The notes beneath the pieces were generated by a model. It was not told the origin of the DNA. It searched no databases and saw nothing but the letters and a program-made list of their open reading frames with translations. From Victivallis lenta (lineage in GTDB: Bacteria > Verrucomicrobiota > Lentisphaeria > Victivallales > Victivallaceae), in the NCBI RefSeq assembly GCF_009695545.1, contig NZ_VUNS01000004.1, forward strand, positions 1-64,000: a stretch of DNA of 64,000 nt, written 5' to 3'. Shown piece by piece: positions 22,390 through 32,004 of this stretch. The first letter of the stretch is position 1. The number at the start of each line of letters is the position of its first letter. Position numbers and translations under genes: made by a program.

Positions 22390-25314
22390 TTATGCAAGCT
22401 GCCTGGTGAGCCTGAGATCGTTATCGTCCCCGGCGGAAAGCCTGAATCCGCCGGCGCACCAGGCGCCCTCCTTCCACTCGGCCTCGACGCCGTTGAACCA
22501 TACGGAGGCGTCCGCCAGATTCGTGAACCAGCCGGCGTCTCCGGCATCGATCACCGTCCAGCCGGAGCCGGAAATCGCCTCTTCCTCGAAGGTGAGCCTG
22601 ATCGTGTCCCCGGAAAAGTCGTTTCCGGCGAACAGGTCGGCCGTCAGCGATGCCCGGGAGGGATCGCCGAGTTCGAACTCCCAGTCCGTTACATCGCTCA
22701 GATTCCGCTCCATCGCAGTCCACCGGACGCTGCTGCCGGAGATGACGATGCGGTCGAATCCCGCGATGCTGACGGCATTGAAATTCCCGGTGAAACGGTC
22801 GAACACCAGCGAAGAACTCCCCTCCACAAAGCTGATCATGGTCGTCGCCGCGGAGGAGTCACCGACCACATATCCGGAAAAATCCAGATTGTTTCCGTCG
22901 CCGGAAAACGTGACCGTCGCATCCCCGGAAACGCTGCCTTTGCCGTACGAACAGGCATAGATATTCAAGTCGCCGATATTGACGAGGCTGCCGCCGCAGT
23001 CGATGGATACCGATGTATTCCCCAGAATATGCGTCTGCGCGGCATATCCGAAACTCGTCGCCATGGCGCCGCCGTAGATATCCCCGGTGAAGCTGCCGCC
23101 GCGGATCTCCACAGCCGAATTTCCGACCAGCTGATAGTACCCCCCGAAACTCGCCCCGGCTCCGGAAACAGTGCCGAAGGCGGAGCCGGGAGCGTCGATC
23201 GTCACGCTCGTGTCTCCGGTCCGCTTCACCGTCGCCGCACCCGTCGCGGACGAATAAGCGACATAATCGCCGATGACGGAAACCTTGCCGCTTCCGGCGC
23301 CGAGAATCGCAATCCGGCTCGACCCCTCCACCTCCAGAGTACCGTTCCGGACGACTCCGCCGCGGACCGATGTGACGCTGCCGGTCGTATTCAAGGTCAG
23401 AACGGTTTCGCCGGTATGATAAACCATGCGGGAAGTGTCGATTTCAAACCCGGCATACACCTGGCCGGCCGAGGTCGCGCCAGAAACCGTCAGAGCCAGG
23501 TCGCCGGTGAAATCGGCCATGGACTTGCCCGTGACCGCGCCGCCGCCGAAAATCTGTTGGAGATTGGTGAAAACGACACTGTCCAGCACGACGTCAGATG
23601 CAATGTCATGGCCTGCCGCCGAATATGCGGCATTCTCCCAGAGGCTGCCGCCGTACAGATTGGATTCCCCGGAAAATTCGACCGCAAGATGGTCCAGCGT
23701 CACCCAATGGCTGCCGAGATAGAGGCTGCCGGCCGCAGTCAGCACCGCACCTTCCTCCCCCTCGCCGGAAATCCGGCAGTTCTTGATGACATCATCCGCC
23801 TCGAGGACATGTCTGCCGGTCTCCACGCTGATCAGCGCGGGCTGTTCGACGATGCCGGCTTCGTACGACATATCCTTAATCGCGATCATGGCGTCGGAAA
23901 TCGTCGCGTAGTTGCTCGCCACAACGACATGCTCCCTGACCCCTTCGACGACGAGGTAAAGATCGTTATCGCTCACGGCCAGTACGCCGTGTGAACCGGC
24001 GAAACGAAAATCGCCGTAATCCACTGCCGCATCCGGGGAGCCGGTATAATCGATGACTCTGATCCGGACCCACTCCACATCCGCCAGACTGCCGTCGAAC
24101 GTGACGATGATCGTTCCGCCGGCGGAATTATCCAGCCGGTCAAGTTTCAGGACGGCATAATTGTCCGCGATATTCTGAATTGCATCCCGGCGCGCCTCCG
24201 AGTCCGCCGGGAGCTCCATCCCCGGCGCAACGGGATCGGAAACGGCGAGATTCAACGAATCTCCGCTCCCGTCGAATATCAGAGAGCCCACCTCCATCAC
24301 CGCTCCGGAAACCCGGATCTCGTCGAAGCCCTTGAGCTCCCCGCCGACGGAGAGGTTTCCCTGCACCTGAATGGAGTCGAAGCCGGAGAGCACGCCGCCG
24401 ACCGAAAGGGTGCCGCCGACATTCAGCACGGTCGCACCGTTCACCGTCACATTCTGAAAACTTGAATCGCTTCTCCCGATCAGCCTCTCCGCAATCACGG
24501 CATGGCCGTCCTTCTCGATATTTACGGTCAGGCCGTCATCGACGGTGCAGTTATAACCGGCCGCATACAGATTTGACATGGTCACGGAGGAAAAAGTCAG
24601 GGAAATGCCGCCGTGAACATCGCCGTTGTAGCCGCCCCCGTAAAAATCCCTGTACTGAACGCCGCCCGGAATGGAGATGTCGATGCTTTCCGCCGTGGAG
24701 GTGTTCCGGCCGATCACATAGTGATCCTGCGGCTCCAGCGATGCGGCCCCGGCGGAACCGGCAGGCGGAACGGCCGGTTCCGGAGCGGCGTCGGGAACCA
24801 TGACTTCCGCCGCCTCCCCCTCCGGAGTTTCCTCCGCGCCCTCCGAAAGAACCGCCTTTTTCCCGAATGCGGGATTGAATGCCGCGGTTTCGGCCATATC
24901 CTCAGGCGTTTCAACGTTCGCGGCCATATGCAAAGTTTCCGCAGAAGATATCTCCGCATCAGTCCGGCCCGCGACCGGCAGGAGCCGGGAGAACCCCGCA
25001 TCGATTCCTGCCTGGACAGTCAGTTCCGGCGCCGGCACAGGTTCCGCAGCGTTACGGCCCGTATCCGCAACTTCATACCCGATCCAGCTCCAAGCGGCTT
25101 GAATGCCAGCCGGTTCGGCGGAAACGGGCTCGGCGGAAACGGGTTCGACGGCGGCAACCGCCGTCCTCTCCGCCCGCTCCAGCCACCCCCCGGCAGCTTC
25201 AGCTCTTCCGTTCCCGGCGGCAATCCGCCTCGAATCATCCCCGGACTCATCTTCCCCGGCGTTCCCGGCGGTAATTTCACCCCATTTTCTGCGTTTCCAG
25301 ATCAATTGACTCAT
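22390..25314 (-). CDS. large glycine-rich beta-solenoid-like protein in the RiPP operon
   Basis: 974 aa, strongly acidic. There is no signal peptide: it starts MSQLIWKRRKWGEITAGNAG. Residues ~50-200 are low-complexity and alanine/glutamate-rich, with VSAEPVSAEPAG repeats. From ~200 on there are recurring short strands with IYGGG/FYGGG turns, alternating hydrophobic residues and phrases such as LSVGGVLSGFDSI repeated as LSVGGELKGFDEI, the look of a right-handed beta-helix of the kind found in surface proteins. No autotransporter barrel or LPxTG is visible; the C-terminus ends RLTRQLA. It ends 27 bases before the precursor gene, so it is transcribed with it. It may be the carrier, target or scaffold of the modification system. 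Family unknown. Confidence 0.7.
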   Translation of the reverse strand: MSQLIWKRRKWGEITAGNAGEDESGDDSRRIAAGNGRAEAAGGWLERAERTAVAAVEPVSAEPVSAEPAGIQAAWSWIGYEVADTGRNAAEPVPAPELTVQAGIDAGFSRLLPVAGRTDAEISSAETLHMAANVETPEDMAETAAFNPAFGKKAVLSEGAEETPEGEAAEVMVPDAAPEPAVPPAGSAGAASLEPQDHYVIGRNTSTAESIDISIPGGVQYRDFYGGGYNGDVHGGISLTFSSVTMSNLYAAGYNCTVDDGLTVNIEKDGHAVIAERLIGRSDSSFQNVTVNGATVLNVGGTLSVGGVLSGFDSIQVQGNLSVGGELKGFDEIRVSGAVMEVGSLIFDGSGDSLNLAVSDPVAPGMELPADSEARRDAIQNIADNYAVLKLDRLDNSAGGTIIVTFDGSLADVEWVRIRVIDYTGSPDAAVDYGDFRFAGSHGVLAVSDNDLYLVVEGVREHVVVASNYATISDAMIAIKDMSYEAGIVEQPALISVETGRHVLEADDVIKNCRISGEGEEGAVLTAAGSLYLGSHWVTLDHLAVEFSGESNLYGGSLWENAAYSAAGHDIASDVVLDSVVFTNLQQIFGGGAVTGKSMADFTGDLALTVSGATSAGQVYAGFEIDTSRMVYHTGETVLTLNTTGSVTSVRGGVVRNGTLEVEGSSRIAILGAGSGKVSVIGDYVAYSSATGAATVKRTGDTSVTIDAPGSAFGTVSGAGASFGGYYQLVGNSAVEIRGGSFTGDIYGGAMATSFGYAAQTHILGNTSVSIDCGGSLVNIGDLNIYACSYGKGSVSGDATVTFSGDGNNLDFSGYVVGDSSAATTMISFVEGSSSLVFDRFTGNFNAVSIAGFDRIVISGSSVRWTAMERNLSDVTDWEFELGDPSRASLTADLFAGNDFSGDTIRLTFEEEAISGSGWTVIDAGDAGWFTNLADASVWFNGVEAEWKEGAWCAGGFRLSAGDDNDLRLTRQLA

Positions 25315-25907
25315 CTCGACACCTTTGAATTAGATTCTCCCACATTTTCATCAGCGATAAATCCCAACCGAAATGCCGCCGCCTCGCCCGGCTGCGTCCG
25401 GATGGCGAAAAAACGTCCCCTGCATCGAAATGCCGAAAACAGCATAAAGATTTAAGCTGTCCCGCCGGCGCGGACACATAAAAAACGGAAACGCTAACCA
25501 ATTAAAAGAAAATATGATACATTATCCGCACCAGGAAAGTGAATAAAATCATCACCTTTCCTGATTTTATGATAAAGTCATATTCTCACGAAATAATATT
25601 ATGTCATTTTTCAATTTAAATGTCAACTCTTTCCAAACAGAAAATTGTACTTTTTCTCTTCCTGCCGCGATTCGGCCAATCGTCCGGATATGGAAAAGCG
25701 GTCCCGCGGGGATACCCCGCGGGACCGCTGTATCGTGTTGCAGAAAAGCCGTTTTCCCTGCCGATGCGCCGACTCCCGGAATTCAAAACCGGGAACTTTC
25801 GTCACCGGATGTTTCCGGCTTCTCCGGAGAATATCCGGACTCATCCCGCAAGGAAGCGGGCGGAGCCGGGATCATGGACAGGCTGCCATCCGGCATCAAC
25901 CGCGGCG
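25315..25907. other. AT-rich intergenic region upstream of the RiPP operon
   Basis: 593 bases without a credible gene. It contains the terminator of the 999-aa gene (25692-25729) and an AT-rich stretch (25490-25640) that must carry the RiPP operon promoter on the minus strand. An imperfect inverted repeat CAGGAAAG...CTTTCCTG at about 25531-25562 could be an operator. Confidence 0.5.
25692..25729 (-). terminator. strong terminator hairpin after the 999-aa gene
   Basis: Perfect 15-bp G+C-rich arms (25697-25711 and 25715-25729) around a three-base loop; on the minus strand TTTTCC follows. It lies about 180 bases after the stop at 25908. Confidence 0.75.
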
Positions 25908-28907
25908 TCACTCCTTCCGGCGGCCGCGAACCGGGTCGAACTGCCGGAGCTCCTTCAGGTAGTCGCGGTAGTAGGCGAGATAGAAGGCGAGCGGACGCGT
26001 GAAGTTCCTGCCGACCAGCCCGGCCAGAAACATCTTTGAAATGCTCTTTTCGCGCTTGAGAATATCCTGCGACTTGACGAACTGCAGCCGCTCCTCCGGA
26101 CTCAGCCGCGACATGATGATCCGCATCGCCGTGACCGCCTGCGGCTGCCGCATCCAGATATACATGATGTCCAGCGCATTGACGTAGAAGAGTTTCATAA
26201 GATTGTTCCGCTTGAGCTCCGAAAGCCCGGGGAATGCGTCGTGCGCTTTCATGAGCTCCGGCAGATCCGCCTCCGGCAGCAGGAGCTCGAGCTTCGAAAT
26301 CAGCGCGAAGAGTTCGCGCAGCTTGGTGCGGATATCCGCGAGCCGCGCCGTGATGTTGCGCGTCCGGTCGGCCCGGGCCTCGATGACGCCGCCGATCACG
26401 TCCGACGCGAGTTTCGAGAGGATCGCCGCCCACTGCTGCAGAATCATTTCAATCCCCCGCACGCCGAGCAGGCCGAGCACGCCCCCCAGCAAGAAGTTGA
26501 AAAGCAGCGCCAGCGGAATCGACAACGGAGCCCGCAGCCAGTTCCCCCAGACCGCCGCCTTCGGAAATGCGCGCAGCAGATTATGCCCCATGATATAGAA
26601 GCCGTTCGCAAACGCAATGCCGGTGAACACCAGGACCGGCTGCGACTCCGCTGTCCAGCCGAGCCAGTTGTTCAGGATCACCGTTTTGACCAGCCAATCC
26701 AGGATCGGCACCGAAAGCCCGGTGTAGAAGAGCGAATCCGCCACCCGCTGCCACGAGATGAAATCGTTCCACTTGAGCAGCGGAGAACTCCGCAGCCCGC
26801 CGCCGGCCAGCACCGACTGGATAATGTTCCGCACTCCCGTGATGCCGAGCCAGATCACCGCACCGAAATAGGTCAGGAACCACCAGTCGTAGGAACCGTA
26901 ATAGAAAGTCAGGAACGCCGCCAGAAACCCGATCAGGATCTTGACCGCGATCTTGATGTTGCTGTTCAGGTAGTGCCAGTATTCGCCGAGCGTCGCGACC
27001 GGGCGCGTCAGCGGACTCTCGGGAGGCGGGGACGCGAAGCCTCCCAGCGTCGCAAGATTCCCGACGCCGCGGTCGATGGTCTGCGCCGGGTCCGGACACT
27101 CCCACTTCACCCGGACGTCGTAACCGAACCCGAAACAGCGGCCGACCCGGTTCCAGAAGCCGTGCCCCTCGCGCGGCAGGCAGCTGAGCTGCCGGTAGAC
27201 CGATGAAACGACCTCGAGCAGCTTCAGCTCCGGCAGCATCCCGTGCCGGATCGCCCGCCGCACCGGTCCTGAAAGCGTGTCGACCACCACAAACCCCATG
27301 CCGTGCACCTGCCGCGACGGACGGCTGGCCGAATCGCTGCCGAGCGACGCATCGAGCGGAGCGCGCAGATAGAACTCGAGGAATCCCGACATGTCGCGCA
27401 GAATCTGCCGCAGCTTTTCGACCCGTCCGGTCCGGTCGCTCCGGTCCGAATCGGTCACCCGGTTGATCGCGCGCCGGATCAGGTTCTTGAGCTTGAAGAC
27501 GCTTCCGCTGTTCAGAGCGTGCCGCAGCTGGTTGATGAGGTCGTCGTCCGGGCGCTCTCCGGCGACGTCGTCCTTCAGGTTGAAAATTTCGAGCGTCGTG
27601 ATTTCCCCGCGGCAGTCGTAAAGAATTTCGATCACGTCCTCAAGATGGAGTCCGCTCAGATTCAACGTCATGCGAAATCCGGAGGCAACCTTGTGCAGTT
27701 CGGTGATGAGCTCGTACGGGCTGCTGCGGTTGATCTCGGGCAGGTCGTCCATTTTCGCAGGCGGCAGATCCCAGCGGGTCCGGTCGATATACCGGGCGCG
27801 CAGCAGTTCGCCGGAGAGCGCGCCGAGCCGGGCGCGCAGCTCGCTCAGCCGGGATTCCTCGCCGCTCTTGCGCTCCTTTTCGGCTTCGAGCGCCTCCAGC
27901 CGGGTCAGCAGCTGCCTGCGCACCAGCGTCACCAGCAGCTCCCCGATATGTTCGATCGACGGCTGCCCGTACTGCACGGACGCGAGAAACTCCTCCTTCG
28001 AAACCGGCGGGAGGTCGATGCCGTAAAAAGCGTTGAGCCGGCCCCTCCCCTCGCGGTTGAATTCGTCGAGAATGTCGAGCACGACCTTGCGGCGGAAGTT
28101 CGCGGCCTTGCGGCACTTCCGCGTGAATTCCTCGGTTTTCGGCCGGTCGAGGAACTTCAGATAATCGTTGACGCCCGAAAATCCGCGCGGCGCCCAGATC
28201 ATCTCGATGAACCGGCCGCGGAACAGCGAACGGAATTCAACCCCGATGCGGACGTCGACATTCATGATCCGCGCCGCCCGCAGCAGCTCTTCGGCCGCCT
28301 CGCGCGGAACGTAGTTGTAGTAGATGACCTGCAGCTTGACGATGCCCTTGATCCACGCATCCATGATAAGGTGGGTCGGCGACTTGCGCCCCTTCGTATT
28401 CGCGTCGTGCACATGCTGGTCAAAGGTGACCGGCGTCCAGTTCTCCGGCATTTCGACCAGATGGTACCGGCGCAGCAGCCGGCGGATGAACAGCGGATTG
28501 CCGAGCATCGCCGTGCGCATGTCGTGCGCGAGGCGCAGTCTCCGCAACGGATCGACCCGCTCGCGGACCAGGTCCTTGATGACCTGCAGAAGCGCGCGGG
28601 CCGTGTTGTAGCGCAGCAGCACGTCGAGCCCCTCGATGACCTCGTCGCGGAGCGCCTGCAGCGCGGCGAGACGCTCCTCCATGGCCGGAACGCCGGCCTC
28701 GAAGGTGTCGAGCAGCCGCAGCATGGTCCGGGTCATCCGGACCGCGCGCGGCTCCGCAAGCTCCCGGATGCCGCGCGGATGCAGATCCTGCGCGAATTCG
28801 GGCGGGCGGCCGCCGCGCGCGCGATAACCGGCCACGGCCTCATCCACGGCGCGCACCAGCTCGTAGTCGGCGGCGTCAAACAGCAATTTCGGTTCCCGGA
28901 ACTCCAT
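25908..28907 (-). CDS. large membrane protein with degenerate PHP-like N-terminal region
   Basis: 999 aa. Residues ~155-245 resemble a PHP phosphoesterase: FDQHVHDAN (163-171) where PHP enzymes have D-x-HxH, then YYNYVPREAAEELL where they have TDHN, and DVRIGVEFR where they have GxE. Several metal ligands are changed, so activity is doubtful. Residues ~330-600 are mostly helical with a leucine-rich-like segment (MTLNLSGLHLEDVIEIL). Four or five membrane helices follow at ~650-690, 725-745, 765-785 and 800-830, then a helical tail. It stands alone, with its own terminator. Function unknown; a membrane-tethered PHP-like signalling or hydrolase protein is a guess. Confidence 0.65.
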   Translation of the reverse strand: MEFREPKLLFDAADYELVRAVDEAVAGYRARGGRPPEFAQDLHPRGIRELAEPRAVRMTRTMLRLLDTFEAGVPAMEERLAALQALRDEVIEGLDVLLRYNTARALLQVIKDLVRERVDPLRRLRLAHDMRTAMLGNPLFIRRLLRRYHLVEMPENWTPVTFDQHVHDANTKGRKSPTHLIMDAWIKGIVKLQVIYYNYVPREAAEELLRAARIMNVDVRIGVEFRSLFRGRFIEMIWAPRGFSGVNDYLKFLDRPKTEEFTRKCRKAANFRRKVVLDILDEFNREGRGRLNAFYGIDLPPVSKEEFLASVQYGQPSIEHIGELLVTLVRRQLLTRLEALEAEKERKSGEESRLSELRARLGALSGELLRARYIDRTRWDLPPAKMDDLPEINRSSPYELITELHKVASGFRMTLNLSGLHLEDVIEILYDCRGEITTLEIFNLKDDVAGERPDDDLINQLRHALNSGSVFKLKNLIRRAINRVTDSDRSDRTGRVEKLRQILRDMSGFLEFYLRAPLDASLGSDSASRPSRQVHGMGFVVVDTLSGPVRRAIRHGMLPELKLLEVVSSVYRQLSCLPREGHGFWNRVGRCFGFGYDVRVKWECPDPAQTIDRGVGNLATLGGFASPPPESPLTRPVATLGEYWHYLNSNIKIAVKILIGFLAAFLTFYYGSYDWWFLTYFGAVIWLGITGVRNIIQSVLAGGGLRSSPLLKWNDFISWQRVADSLFYTGLSVPILDWLVKTVILNNWLGWTAESQPVLVFTGIAFANGFYIMGHNLLRAFPKAAVWGNWLRAPLSIPLALLFNFLLGGVLGLLGVRGIEMILQQWAAILSKLASDVIGGVIEARADRTRNITARLADIRTKLRELFALISKLELLLPEADLPELMKAHDAFPGLSELKRNNLMKLFYVNALDIMYIWMRQPQAVTAMRIIMSRLSPEERLQFVKSQDILKREKSISKMFLAGLVGRNFTRPLAFYLAYYRDYLKELRQFDPVRGRRKE

Positions 28908-28991
28908 ACTCCCCCCGCAACGCGGATTTTCCGCTGAGTAAACTATCAGGTAAACAATCTATCACACTTCGAACAAAAATGCAAATTCAAG

Positions 28992-29020
28992 TTGCGAAAA
29001 CCGGGATGCGGTGATATTAT
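28992..29020 (+). promoter_or_regulatory. sigma70-type promoter
   Basis: TTGCGA at 28992-28997, 17-base spacer, TATTAT at 29015-29020, 48 bases before the ATG of the secreted protein. Confidence 0.55.
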
Positions 29021-29068
29021 GTAATAGCGGGGCAGAACGCTCCGCAGGCTTAACGGGAGACCATCATC

Positions 29069-29620
29069 ATGAAAAAATTTCTTTTCGCCATTCTCGCCGG
29101 CTGTTCGCTGCTGGCGGCGCAGGCCAACGCCGACGCGCTCTCGATCCTTCAGAACACCCGCATCAAGGCACAGCAGACGGTCAGCCTCAGCAACCTGAGC
29201 AATATTTTCCTGACCGCGGCCCGCTACCTGGGCGACAACCGGAAATATCCGACGCTCTCCGAACTGAATTTGCCGGTCAGAACGCTGGCGAATCCGTACC
29301 ACGGGCTCGGCGCCGAGCAGCAGATCCCGGATAAAATCACCGATGCGAACAGCGGCTACGCCTATTTCGGCGCCGCGCTGAACGGCACCGGCGCCGTCGC
29401 CGCCCCGACCACGACTCCGCTCGCATTCGAAAAACCGTCGATCCGGCCGGACGGAAAGGTGGCCGTACTCTTCGTCAGCGGCAAGGTCCAGGTCGTCGAC
29501 CTGAAGGCCGAAAACTGCGCCGGCGTCATCGAGGCCCTGAAGAAAGAGGTCAAGAATCCGAACGCGGCGATCTGGGACAAACTCGCCGCCGCCGCCAAAG
29601 CGATTGACGAAGCCAAGTAG
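29069..29620 (+). CDS. secreted protein of unknown function
   Basis: 183 aa. Clear signal peptide with cleavage expected after residue ~21 (MKKFLFAILAGCSLLAAQANA). The mature part has a helix with LSNIFLTAARYLGDNRKYPTLSELN and a C-terminal KVAVLFVSGKVQVVDL strand. This recalls the globular head of type II pseudopilin-like proteins (a date/size field followed by a display strand), but the prepilin cleavage motif is absent. ATG 29069 is preceded by an AACGGGAGA ribosome binding site. The DUF362 gene starts four bases after the stop, so they are probably co-transcribed. Confidence 0.65.
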   Translation: MKKFLFAILAGCSLLAAQANADALSILQNTRIKAQQTVSLSNLSNIFLTAARYLGDNRKYPTLSELNLPVRTLANPYHGLGAEQQIPDKITDANSGYAYFGAALNGTGAVAAPTTTPLAFEKPSIRPDGKVAVLFVSGKVQVVDLKAENCAGVIEALKKEVKNPNAAIWDKLAAAAKAIDEAK

Positions 29621-29623
29621 CCG

Positions 29624-30808
29624 ATGGCCGCTCTCGTTTCGGTCCGCAAAGTCCTCTCCTACGAATCCGGTCTCACCGCCGAACTGCGCGAGCTGCTCGC
29701 ACCGCTCGGCGGCATGGAAGCGTTCGTCAGCCCCGGGGAAAAGGTCCTGCTGAAGCCGAATCTGCTCGGGCCGTTTCCGCCCGACGCCGCGGTGACCACC
29801 CATCCCGCCGTGGTGGAAGCGGCCGCCCGGCTCGTGCTCGAAGCCGGCGGACGCTGCTTCGTCGGCGACAGTTCCGGCTGCGGCTCGCGCGAAGCGGTGC
29901 TCAGGACGACCGGAATCGGAGAAGTGATCAGCCGCCTCAACCTCGAATGGGCCGACCTCGACACGCCGGCCGGCTGTGAATTCCCGCAGGCCCGCGTCGC
30001 GCGCCGGATTCAGCTCGGCGCCCCGCTCGCCGGAATGGACAAGATCATCAACCTGCCGAAAGCCAAAACCCACGTCCAGATGGTTGCGACCGGCGCAGTC
30101 AAGAATCTCTACGGCTACCTGCCGGGAACAAGCAAGAGCGAATACCACTACCGGCTCAGGACCCGCGAATGGCTGGCCGAACTCCAGCTCGACCTCGCCG
30201 TCTGCCTGCCCCCCGCACTGAACATCATGGACGCCGTGGTGGGCATGGAGGGCGAAGGTCCCTCCGGCGGAACGCCGCGCCGCCTCGGTTTCCTCGCCGC
30301 CTCAGCCGAAACCGTTGCGCTCGACATGGTGACTTTCCGCGCCATGAATCTCGACACCGGCACGGTCCCGCTGCTCACCGCCGCGCGGAAGCGCGGTTTC
30401 GGCACAACCGATTTCCGGGAGATCACTCTCGCCGGCGCAACGCACGAAGAGCTGCTCTGTGCCGATTTCAAGTCGATCCGGCAGCTCGACAGTCCGCTCC
30501 GGCTGCTGCCGCTGCCGCGGAAATGCCTCGACTTCGTTCAGCGCCACTGGAAGGCGGTGCCGCATATCGACCGGGCGAAATGCGTCAAATGCATGCGCTG
30601 CCGCGACGGCTGCCCGGTCCGGCCGCCGGCCATCGACCCGGCAAAGGCCGCGGTCGCAAACCCGGCCGTCTGCATCAAGTGCTACTGCTGTCACGAGTTC
30701 TGTCCGGTCAAGGCGATCAGCGTGAATCCGACCTTTCTCGAACGGTTCATCCTGACGCCGCGCCTCCGCACACTGGCGGCGCGCCTGGCGGGAGCCGTCA
30801 AAAGGTAG
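29624..30808 (+). CDS. DUF362 domain protein with 2[4Fe-4S] ferredoxin domain
   Basis: 394 aa. Residues 1-300 form a DUF362 domain ([47 protein letters not shown]). The C-terminus has two ferredoxin clusters, C-x2-C-x2-C-x3-CP ([12 protein letters not shown]) and [15 protein letters not shown]362-ferredoxin proteins are common in anaerobes, probably as Fe-S redox partners, but no reaction is established. Start ATG 29624 is four bases after the previous stop. The cytoplasmic location follows from the lack of signal sequence. Confidence 0.88.
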   Translation: MAALVSVRKVLSYESGLTAELRELLAPLGGMEAFVSPGEKVLLKPNLLGPFPPDAAVTTHPAVVEAAARLVLEAGGRCFVGDSSGCGSREAVLRTTGIGEVISRLNLEWADLDTPAGCEFPQARVARRIQLGAPLAGMDKIINLPKAKTHVQMVATGAVKNLYGYLPGTSKSEYHYRLRTREWLAELQLDLAVCLPPALNIMDAVVGMEGEGPSGGTPRRLGFLAASAETVALDMVTFRAMNLDTGTVPLLTAARKRGFGTTDFREITLAGATHEELLCADFKSIRQLDSPLRLLPLPRKCLDFVQRHWKAVPHIDRAKCVKCMRCRDGCPVRPPAIDPAKAAVANPAVCIKCYCCHEFCPVKAISVNPTFLERFILTPRLRTLAARLAGAVKR

Positions 30809-30816
30809 GAGCGAAA

Positions 30817-30860
30817 GCGGTTATTTCAATTGATTCGTCTCCGCCGATTGAAATATCCGC
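30817..30860. promoter_or_regulatory. 14-bp inverted repeat before the rfb operon
   Basis: GCGGTTATTTCAAT (30817-30830) and ATTGAAATATCCGC (30847-30860) pair with one mismatch around a 16-base loop. No T-run follows. The right arm overlaps the TTGAAA -35 of the rfb promoter, so it could be a repressor site. Confidence 0.5.
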
Positions 30861-30876
30861 AATCCGGAATTATGTT
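30848..30876 (+). promoter_or_regulatory. promoter of rfbBACD
   Basis: TTGAAA at 30848-30853 and TATGTT at 30871-30876, spacer 17, about 55 bases before the rfbB ATG. It overlaps the inverted repeat at 30817-30860. Confidence 0.5.
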
Positions 30877-30930
30877 ATACAGTTGAATAGGAATCACGGA
30901 AACAGGAAATTGTCCCGGGAACATCAGCTC

Positions 30931-32004
30931 ATGAAAAAAATCATCGTAACCGGAGGAGCCGGTTTCATCGGTTCGGCAGTGGTCCGATCCATCATCGGCA
31001 ATACCGCCGACGCCGTGTGCGTGATTGACAAGCTAACCTACGCCGGCAACCTCGAATCGCTGGCGGAAGTCTCCGCCGATCCGCGTTACCGCTTCGAACA
31101 GGCCGATATCTGCGACCGCAGGGCGCTGGACCGGATCTTCACGGATTTCCGGCCCGACATCGTCATGCATCTCGCCGCCGAATCGCACGTCGACCGTTCG
31201 ATCGACGGCCCCGGCGAATTCATCCAGACCAACATCGTCGGAACCTATACGCTGCTCGAGGCGGCCCGGAGTTATTTCGATACGCTCTCCGAAGAGGCGA
31301 AACGGGAGTTCCGTTTCCACCACATCTCGACGGACGAGGTTTACGGCGACCTTGAGGGGCCGGAGGATTTCTTCCGCGAAAGCACGCCATACGCTCCGTC
31401 GTCGCCCTATTCGGCCAGCAAGGCGGCCAGCGACCATCTGGTCCGGGCCTGGAAACGCACTTTCCGGCTGCCGACGATCGTGACGAACTGCTCCAACAAC
31501 TACGGCCCTTACCACTTCCCCGAAAAGCTCATTCCGCTCGTGATTCTGAATGCCCTCGACGGAAAACCGCTGCCGGTCTACGGAACCGGAGCGCAGATCC
31601 GCGACTGGCTCTATGTGGAGGACCACGCCCGCGCCCTCTATCTCGTGGCGACGCGCGGCGTTCCGGGCGAAACCTACAACATCGGCGGCCACAACGAAAA
31701 GAAGAACATCGAGGTGGTCGAAACCATCTGCGCACTGCTCGACGAACTGCGTCCCCGCGACGACGGCAGGTCCTACCGTGAACAGATCACCTTCGTGGCC
31801 GACCGGCCCGGGCATGATCTGCGCTACGCGATCGATGCCGCCAAAATCGGCCGCGAGCTCGGCTGGAAGCCGCAGGAGACCTTCGACAGCGGCATCCGCA
31901 AAACCGTGGAGTGGTACCTGGCCAACAAAGACGGCTGGTGCAGACGCGTGCAGGACGGCTCCTACTCCCGCGAACGGCTCGGCCTGGGAGGGAAAGGACG
32001 ATGA
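30931..32004 (+). CDS. rfbB: dTDP-glucose 4,6-dehydratase
   Basis: 357 aa from ATG 30931. It converts dTDP-glucose to dTDP-4-keto-6-deoxyglucose. The NAD-binding start is TGGAGFIGS (residues 8-16). Further marks are [15 protein letters not shown], the catalytic region [27 protein letters not shown] and [15 protein letters not shown]. The length is typical of RmlB. The frame is open upstream into the DUF362 gene in another frame, but the ATG at 30931 is the family start. First of four rhamnose genes; its TGA overlaps the rfbA ATG (ATGA). Confidence 0.97.
   Translation: MKKIIVTGGAGFIGSAVVRSIIGNTADAVCVIDKLTYAGNLESLAEVSADPRYRFEQADICDRRALDRIFTDFRPDIVMHLAAESHVDRSIDGPGEFIQTNIVGTYTLLEAARSYFDTLSEEAKREFRFHHISTDEVYGDLEGPEDFFRESTPYAPSSPYSASKAASDHLVRAWKRTFRLPTIVTNCSNNYGPYHFPEKLIPLVILNALDGKPLPVYGTGAQIRDWLYVEDHARALYLVATRGVPGETYNIGGHNEKKNIEVVETICALLDELRPRDDGRSYREQITFVADRPGHDLRYAIDAAKIGRELGWKPQETFDSGIRKTVEWYLANKDGWCRRVQDGSYSRERLGLGGKGR

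Noticed and set aside
22390-25314. Autotransporter (type V) assignment
   Set aside because: The repeats look like a passenger but there is no signal peptide and no C-terminal beta-barrel.
27303-28937. Long plus-strand frame over the 999-aa gene
   Set aside because: Antisense shadow with Arg/Glu-rich text and no start signal.
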